From an uncultured Clostridia bacterium (GTDB lineage: Bacteria; Bacillota; Clostridia; Christensenellales; UBA1242), in NCBI GenBank assembly GCA_944381245.1, contig CALWKK010000005.1, forward strand, positions 1 to 53,625: a stretch of DNA of 53,625 bases, in the 5' to 3' direction. A model generated the notes under the pieces. The model was not told the origin of the DNA. It did no database searches and saw nothing but the letters and a program-made list of their open reading frames with translations. Shown in pieces: positions 48,748-53,625 of the stretch. Both the position numbers and the translations under genes were made by a program. Position 1 is the stretch's first letter; every line of letters starts with the position of its first letter.

Positions 48748-51171
48748 ATGCATAAAAAAAAAGAAACACAAGAAATTGTAAGATATAATCCTGATTTTAA
48801 AATTGGTTTAACAAAAGATCAGGTTGATTTAAGAAAATCACAAAAACTTATCAATAACACAAAACAAAAAACTTCTAAATCTTATTTTAGAATATTTTTT
48901 GATAATATTTTCACTTTTTTTAATATGCTTTGGTTAGCTATATTTATAGCATTAGCAGTTGTAAAATCGTATGAAAATTTGTTATTTATTATAGTTGTAT
49001 TTTTCAACACAGCAATTGCCATATTTCAAGAAATAAGAAGTAAAAGAACAGTTGAAAAATTGTCAATGATAACAGCTCCAACAATAATTGTTGTAAGAGA
49101 TGGTGAGGAAAAAGAAGTTCGTGCAGATGAAATTGTTCTTGATGATATTTTGGTTATCGTTTCTGGCAATCAAATCCCAACGGATTGTAAAATTATTAAC
49201 GGAAATGTTGATGTTAATGAAAGTTTGCTAACAGGAGAAAGTAAGCCGATTAAGAAAAAAGAAAATCAAGAATTGTTTGCTGGAAGTTTTTTAACCAGTG
49301 GAAAATGTTATGCTAAAGCAATAAAAATTGGTAATCAGAATTATATACAATCCTTAGCAAAAGAAGCAAAAAAATTTAAACAACCAAATTCTAATTTGTT
49401 TAAAGATTTAAATAAAATAATAAAAGGAATTGGCTTATTTATATTACCTGTCGGAGCTTTGGTGTTCTGTAATAATTATTTATGGGCAAAAACAACAACA
49501 GGACAAACTGCATCATCTGTTGGAAATATTGCTGAGTCTATTAGTAGCACGTGTGGAAGCTTAGTTGGCATGATTCCAGCAGGAATGTTTTTATTAATAT
49601 CTGTAGCATTAACTGTAGGGGTTATTAAATTAAGCGAGAAAAAGACATTAGTTCAAGACATTTATAGTATCGAAATGTTGGCAAGATCTAATGTTTTATG
49701 TTTAGATAAAACTGGGACTATAACAGACGGAACAATGAGTGTCAGAGAAATTAAAATTTATAATAATTTTGATGAAAAAAAATTAAAAAATTTAATAGCA
49801 AATTTAACAAATTGTCAATTAACAAAAAATGCAACAGCTTTAGCTTTAGAAAAATATTTTACCAAAGAAACAGACTTAAAATTAAAATCTAATATTGAAT
49901 TTTCATCTGAAAGAAAATACACTGCATCATCATTTGAAAAAGCAGGGACAATTGTTATTGGCGCTCAAGAATACATAAAATCAAAAACGACAGATAATAT
50001 CAAAAACGACATCGAAAAATACGCAAGTCAAGGTTACAGAGTTTTAACTGTTGCTTATTCAAGTTTAATGATAGATAAAGATGTATTGCCTAAAGATTTA
50101 GAATCTATTGGAATTATAATAATTGAAGATACAATAAGAAAAGATGCAATAGAAACAATAAAATGGTTTAAGGAAAATGGAGTTGCAATAAAAATAATCT
50201 CTGGAGATAATCCCCAAACGGTAAGCAATATTGCTGGCAGAGTTGGAGTTGAAAATTATAAAAAGTTTATTAATATGGAGGGTAAAACTTTAGAAGAAAC
50301 AAAAGAATTAGCATTAAATTACACGGTTTTTGGAAGAGTATCTCCAGAACAAAAACACACAATAATAAAAACTTTAAAAGAACACAATATTGTTGCAATG
50401 ACTGGAGATGGAGTAAATGATACACTAGCATTAAAAGAGGCAGATTGCTCTATTGCTATGGCAGATGGAAGTGAAGTCGCAAGAAACATATCTCATTTAG
50501 TTTTATTAAATTCTAACTTTTCTTCTCTTCCAACAGTTGTTGAAGAAGGAAGAAGGGTTATAAATAATGTTCAAAAATCTTCAACTTTATTTTTTATGAA
50601 AACTGTGTTAGCAATTTTCTTATCATTATATTGTTTGGCAATACAAATTAAATATCCATTCTATCCAAAAAATATGTTTTTATTAGAATTATTTGTAATT
50701 GGCATTCCGAGTTTCTTATTAGCTTTACAACCAAATAAAGACATAATAAAAGGTGGATTTATTAGTTACGTTTTAAAAAAAGGAATTCCGTATGGTTTGA
50801 TAATGTCAGCAAATGTTATAGTAATAACTTTATTATGGAAATTTAATGTTATTTCACCAAGTGAAAATCAAACTTTAGCAACATTATTGTTAACCATATC
50901 GGGTTTTACAAATTTATTTGCATTATGTTTTCCATACACAAAAAGAAAAATTTTAATTATTTTACTTTCAGCATTATGTTTAGCAACTTTTGGATTAATA
51001 ATGCCAGATTTTTTTGGAATGACATATTTAACTTCAACATCATTAAAAATAGCAATCATTATGACTTTAATCACATTAATAGTTCATTTGTTAATAATTA
51101 ATATTAAAATATTTAATAAAAATAAAAGGGAAAAAATTGATAATAACAAAATTGAAGCTAAAAAATTTTAG
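48748..51171 (+). CDS. Cation-transporting P-type ATPase (CtpE-like)
   Basis: ATP-driven ion pump. The 807 residues have an actuator domain with LTGES near 160, membrane segments with GMIPAGM in the first half, the phosphorylation site DKTGTIT (Asp near 320), the hinge MTGDGVND near 550, and six further membrane segments at the end. The pattern is that of HAD-IC P-type ATPases like CtpE, proposed to move calcium; the ion is not decided by sequence here. No metal-binding CxxC domain is present, so it is not a heavy-metal type. The start at 48748 follows the promoter. Confidence 0.87.
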   Translation: MHKKKETQEIVRYNPDFKIGLTKDQVDLRKSQKLINNTKQKTSKSYFRIFFDNIFTFFNMLWLAIFIALAVVKSYENLLFIIVVFFNTAIAIFQEIRSKRTVEKLSMITAPTIIVVRDGEEKEVRADEIVLDDILVIVSGNQIPTDCKIINGNVDVNESLLTGESKPIKKKENQELFAGSFLTSGKCYAKAIKIGNQNYIQSLAKEAKKFKQPNSNLFKDLNKIIKGIGLFILPVGALVFCNNYLWAKTTTGQTASSVGNIAESISSTCGSLVGMIPAGMFLLISVALTVGVIKLSEKKTLVQDIYSIEMLARSNVLCLDKTGTITDGTMSVREIKIYNNFDEKKLKNLIANLTNCQLTKNATALALEKYFTKETDLKLKSNIEFSSERKYTASSFEKAGTIVIGAQEYIKSKTTDNIKNDIEKYASQGYRVLTVAYSSLMIDKDVLPKDLESIGIIIIEDTIRKDAIETIKWFKENGVAIKIISGDNPQTVSNIAGRVGVENYKKFINMEGKTLEETKELALNYTVFGRVSPEQKHTIIKTLKEHNIVAMTGDGVNDTLALKEADCSIAMADGSEVARNISHLVLLNSNFSSLPTVVEEGRRVINNVQKSSTLFFMKTVLAIFLSLYCLAIQIKYPFYPKNMFLLELFVIGIPSFLLALQPNKDIIKGGFISYVLKKGIPYGLIMSANVIVITLLWKFNVISPSENQTLATLLLTISGFTNLFALCFPYTKRKILIILLSALCLATFGLIMPDFFGMTYLTSTSLKIAIIMTLITLIVHLLIINIKIFNKNKREKIDNNKIEAKKF

Positions 51172-52270
51172 AAATTATAATGATAACAGCTTCGTATTTG
51201 GGAAAAACACAAACATTATTTTAGGTAAAAATGCTCAAGGAAAGACAAATCTCCTTGAATCCATTTATATATGTGCTTTAGGAAAAAGTGTTAGAGCTCA
51301 TAAAGATTCTGATTTAATAAACTGGAAGTGCGAAAACAGTAAAATAGACCTTGATTTAGAAAAAAGCACAGGAAAATCTAAGATAGAAATATATTTTTTA
51401 AAAAACAAAAAGAAATCTATAAAAATTAACAATATACCTATAAAAAAAATAGGTGAACTGTTAGGTGAATTAAGATGTGTGTTCTTTTCTCCTGATGAAT
51501 TAAAATTAATAAAAGAAAGTCCCGAAGATAGGCGAAGATTTATGGATATAGATTTGTCTCAAACTTCTAAAATATATTTTAATTATTTGAATAAGTATGA
51601 AAAATTATTAAATTCTAGAAATAAATTATTAAAAAAATTTAAAGAAGTAAACAAAAAAAAAATTTTCAATGAAACTTCAACAACAGAAAGGAAAAAAAGA
51701 AAGGTTAGTCTTTATAAATCCAAAATTTCAAAATTCTCTGAACAAATATTTATCAGCAGATATTCTTTTATAAACGCTTTAAAACCATATGCTACAAAAG
51801 TTCATGCATTTTTAACAAATAACGCAGAAAATTTAGAAATTGATTATCAAGGTTCTTTAAATAATCAAATAAACTTAGAAGACAAAAAAAATATTAAAGA
51901 AAAGTTTTTAAATTTATACAAAAAAAATTTTGAAAAAGATATCTTATTAGGATACACAACAGTTGGTCCACATAGAGACGATATAAAAGTTTCTATAAAT
52001 TCAATAGATGTAAAAAATTTTTGTTCTCAAGGACAACAAAGAACGGCAGCATTATCATTAAAATTAGCAGAATTAGAAATAATAAAACAACAAACAGGAG
52101 AATACCCAATTTTAATCTTAGACGATGTTTTAAGTGAATTAGATGAAAATCGACGAAACAAATTAATTCAATTTTGTTCTAAAACACAAACATTTATTAG
52201 CTCTACGGATTTACCTAAAGGTTTAAAAAACATAAACATAATAAGAATTTTAAATGGTAAAACAATATAA
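51137..52270 (+). CDS. recF: DNA replication and repair protein RecF
   Basis: SMC-like ATPase that helps load RecA at gaps. The 377 residues begin LKLKNFRNY, with Walker A GKNAQGKTN (30-38), QGQQRT near 300, and Walker B ILILDDVLSELD near 328. The start is TTG at 51137 after an AAAGGG site, overlapping the ATPase gene by 35 bases. It is not beside dnaA-dnaN here, unlike in most Firmicutes. Confidence 0.94.
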   Translation: MIITKLKLKNFRNYNDNSFVFGKNTNIILGKNAQGKTNLLESIYICALGKSVRAHKDSDLINWKCENSKIDLDLEKSTGKSKIEIYFLKNKKKSIKINNIPIKKIGELLGELRCVFFSPDELKLIKESPEDRRRFMDIDLSQTSKIYFNYLNKYEKLLNSRNKLLKKFKEVNKKKIFNETSTTERKKRKVSLYKSKISKFSEQIFISRYSFINALKPYATKVHAFLTNNAENLEIDYQGSLNNQINLEDKKNIKEKFLNLYKKNFEKDILLGYTTVGPHRDDIKVSINSIDVKNFCSQGQQRTAALSLKLAELEIIKQQTGEYPILILDDVLSELDENRRNKLIQFCSKTQTFISSTDLPKGLKNINIIRILNGKTI

Positions 52271-52468
52271 TTATAAGAAAAAACTTGTCCTGTTATTTCC
52301 ACAACGATCAGTATCGGAACAACAGCCACAACCACAACTTGAAGAATTGGACAATAATATTAATAAAAGAAGTAGTAATATATTTGTGTTATTTGCCAAG
52401 TCTGTATCGGTTGCAGAAGCTATTATACCTATAAGTAAAACAAGTAATATTTCGTTAGAAAAATTCAT
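52271..52468 (-). CDS. Second tiny Cys-rich hydrophobic protein, candidate sporulation protein
   Basis: A 65-residue protein with two aliphatic stretches (ILLVLLIGIIA and ILLLLLLILL) and a C-terminal SCGCGCCSDTDRCG block. GGAGGAGGG immediately upstream supports the minus-strand reading over the overlapping plus-strand frame, which has no ribosome-binding site. The upstream region has a sigma-E-like promoter. Same length and composition as the 37143 protein. It is convergent with recF, with no gap. Confidence 0.68.
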   Translation of the reverse strand: MNFSNEILLVLLIGIIASATDTDLANNTNILLLLLLILLSNSSSCGCGCCSDTDRCGNNRTSFFL

Positions 52469-52541
52469 ACCCTCCTCCTATATATTAAAATTTGACAAAA
52501 AAATTTAAAAAAGAATAAAATTTAATTCTTTTATTTTTCTT

Positions 52542-52569
52542 TTGATAATTAAAATTAAAATTATATATG
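52542..52569 (+). promoter_or_regulatory. Promoter of the ArsR gene
   Basis: TTGATA at 52542-52547, 16-base spacer, TATATG at 52564-52569. The start of transcription falls inside the palindrome at 52572-52591. Confidence 0.5.
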
Positions 52570-52590
52570 ACTTAACAATAGAAAATGTTA
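52562..52590 (-). promoter_or_regulatory. Sigma-E-like promoter of the 52271 Cys-rich gene
   Basis: Minus strand TAACATT at 52590-52584, 14-base spacer, CATATATA at 52569-52562. The -35 is identical to that of the 37143 gene. The -10 is good only in its CATA half. It overlaps the ArsR promoter and operator. Confidence 0.4.
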
Positions 52591-52591
52591 A
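52572..52591. promoter_or_regulatory. Candidate ArsR operator
   Basis: Perfect inverted repeat TTAACA-N8-TGTTAA just downstream of the -10 of the ArsR gene and 12 bases before its start. The position suits autorepression. Confidence 0.55.
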
Positions 52592-52602
52592 AGGAGTTAA
52601 AT

Positions 52603-52938
52603 ATGGAAGACAAATTTTTAATTTTAAGCGAAAATAACAAACGAGAAATTTTAAATTATTTGCCTAATAACGAATGTATAGAAAAACTTGCAAATTTTTT
52701 TCAAAATTTTTCAGATGGTACACGCCTAAAAATTATTTCTTGTTTAGCCATGTGCGATATGTGTGTGAATGATATATCGCAAATTTTGAAAATAAATCAA
52801 ACAACAATAAGCCATCAATTAAAATATTTAAAATCACAAAATATAGTAACAAGTAAAAGAAATGGTAAAATAATTGAATATTCATTAACAAGTAATAAAG
52901 TCAATGATTTAATGCTGTCAGCCGTAAATGTAATATAA
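52603..52938 (+). CDS. ArsR/SmtB-family transcriptional regulator
   Basis: A 111-residue winged-helix protein. The region from about 32 to 100 shows FSDGTRLKIISCLAMCDMCVNDIS, then the recognition helix QTTISHQLKYLKSQNIVTSKRNGKIIEYSL. The cysteines in LAMCDMC are placed like the metal-binding alpha-3 motif (E-L-C-V-C-D) of ArsR-type sensors, suggesting thiol-based metal or redox sensing. AGGAG before the ATG at 52603 decides the start. No metal transport gene is adjacent, except the ATPase 1.4 kb away. Confidence 0.88.
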   Translation: MEDKFLILSENNKREILNYLPNNECIEKLANFFQNFSDGTRLKIISCLAMCDMCVNDISQILKINQTTISHQLKYLKSQNIVTSKRNGKIIEYSLTSNKVNDLMLSAVNVI

Positions 52939-52968
52939 AAAAAGTATTCGAATTGAATACTTTTTTTT
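52936..52968. terminator. Bidirectional terminator
   Basis: A-run AGTATTC / GAATACT T-run with a five-base loop, between the converging ArsR and TM2 genes. Confidence 0.85.
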
Positions 52969-53194
52969 AATCTAATGGGTTTAATTTATAACGACCAATT
53001 AAAGAACAAATAATATCATAAATATTCCAAATTTCGCCAATAATCAAGAAATTTAATAAAAATTTAACGATAGCAATAGTCCAACTTCCACCCATATATA
53101 ACTTATCTATTCCAAACCAACCTAAGAATAAACAAATTAAAAATAAGATTAATCTATTACCTGTGCTTTTTTGTGATTTACTTGATTTTGCCAT
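52967..53194 (-). CDS. TM2-domain membrane protein
   Basis: A 75-residue protein with a basic N-terminus and two membrane segments (about 15-33 and 38-60) linked by the TM2 signature FLGWFGIDKLYMGGSW. It ends with IWNIYDIICSLIGRYKLNPLD, as TM2 proteins often do. AAGGAGG precedes the ATG. Function of the family in bacteria is unknown. The gap 53195-53427 is A/T-rich with no gene. Confidence 0.85.
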   Translation of the reverse strand: MAKSSKSQKSTGNRLILFLICLFLGWFGIDKLYMGGSWTIAIVKFLLNFLIIGEIWNIYDIICSLIGRYKLNPLD

Positions 53195-53427
53195 AAATCC
53201 TCCTTATACAAAATAATTGTAACATTAATTTAAAAATATGCAAAATAAAATAAATATATGCATTTAAAAATTAAACAGAAGAATAATATTTTTAAAAAAA
53301 ATAAAGTTGTAAAAATAAATTTCAAATTTAAATAAAAATAATAATTAATTATTATTAAATTTTAAATTAATAAATAATATTATTTACAAATAAATTATAT
53401 AAAAAATTAAAAAAAGTTAAAAAAATG

Positions 53428-53456
53428 TTGACAAAGAAAGCAAATTTTGCTATTAT
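53428..53456 (+). promoter_or_regulatory. Promoter of tRNA-Ala
   Basis: TTGACA at 53428-53433, 17-base spacer, TATTAT at 53451-53456, 17 bases before the tRNA 5' end. Confidence 0.8.
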
Positions 53457-53473
53457 ACAAAAGCAATACACAT

Positions 53474-53550
53474 GGGGGTATAGCTCAGCTGGCTAGAGCA
53501 CCTGCCCTGCAAGCAGGGGGTCATCGGTTCGAATCCGATTATCTCCACCA
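53474..53550 (+). tRNA. tRNA-Ala(UGC)
   Basis: A 77-base tRNA. Acceptor GGGGGTA pairs with TATCTCC (including G-U pairs), the anticodon loop CCTGCAA gives UGC, and CCA is encoded. First gene of what is probably a tRNA run continuing past the right edge. Confidence 0.95.
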
Positions 53551-53612
53551 AATAAATTGCTACTGAAAAATATAAAAAACGACAGTTGATAAAGTCAATA
53601 AAACAAGCCGAT

Positions 53613-53625
53613 GGAATGTAGCTCA
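53613..53625 (+). tRNA. Possible truncated start of another tRNA
   Basis: The last 13 bases (GGAATGTAGCTCA) look like a 5' acceptor strand followed by the GCTCA of a D-arm. The gene runs off the window and its identity cannot be told. Confidence 0.4.

Noticed and set aside
52254..52508. Plus-strand 84-codon frame overlapping the second Cys-rich gene
   Set aside because: It overlaps the end of recF, has no ribosome-binding site, and the minus-strand frame has GGAGGAGGG directly before its ATG.

Overview
The window is very AT-rich (GC about a quarter to 30% by eye), gene-dense and uses standard bacterial code with UGA as a stop. Gene content points to an endospore-forming low-GC Firmicute, most likely an uncultured clostridial (gut-type) lineage: spoIVA, a PdaB-type deacetylase, zinc-type L31, secG-rnr-smpB-ssrA, rpsO-pnp, comEC-holA and TTGACA/TATAAT promoters. 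I cannot name the genus.

Layout. 1-6.4 kb: a membrane protein gene, truA, rplM-rpsI with a leader, comEC-holA and a patatin. 6.5-11.7 kb (minus): a small membrane gene, secG, rnr, smpB, tmRNA, and an acidic coiled-coil membrane protein. 11.8-19.1 kb: an unknown gene, a gene with an internal perfect repeat, a DUF1385-PrmC fusion with prfA, and rpsO-pnp-rpmE. 19.2-31.4 kb: a lytic transglycosylase, secDF, an ankyrin protein, a DHH phosphoesterase, a type IV secretion patch (VirD4-like ATPase, pilin-like protein, large wall-directed surface protein) and hflX. 31.4-38.4 kb: spoIVA, tRNA genes, a tRNA-Leu-flanked island scar, a two-OB-fold protein, pdaB, a tiny Cys-rich gene and an htrA-like protease. 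38.5-53.6 kb: glnS, polA, a nucleoside phosphorylase, a deacetylase, a diverged intergenic triplication, nth-obg, acpP, a P-type ATPase, recF, a second tiny Cys-rich gene, an ArsR regulator, a TM2 protein and tRNA-Ala.

How the genes work together. Most are housekeeping: translation and ribosome rescue (rplM, rpsI, rpsO, rpmE, prfA/prmC, smpB/ssrA, glnS, hflX, obg), RNA decay (rnr, pnp), DNA replication and repair (holA, polA, recF, nth) and protein export (secG, secDF). Sporulation is represented by spoIVA, pdaB and probably the two 65-residue Cys-rich proteins, three of which have sigma-E-like promoters with a 14-base spacer.

The most unusual signals are: (i) eleven genes with no Shine-Dalgarno sequence and a -10-like hexamer 6-8 bases before the start codon, suggesting frequent leaderless transcription; (ii) two unlinked 65-residue Cys-rich hydrophobic proteins with near-identical sigma-E-like promoters; (iii) a 1.4 kb tRNA-Leu island scar with a JAMM-like protein and a gene cut at the tRNA end; (iv) the DUF1385-PrmC fusion and a ComEC without a nuclease domain.
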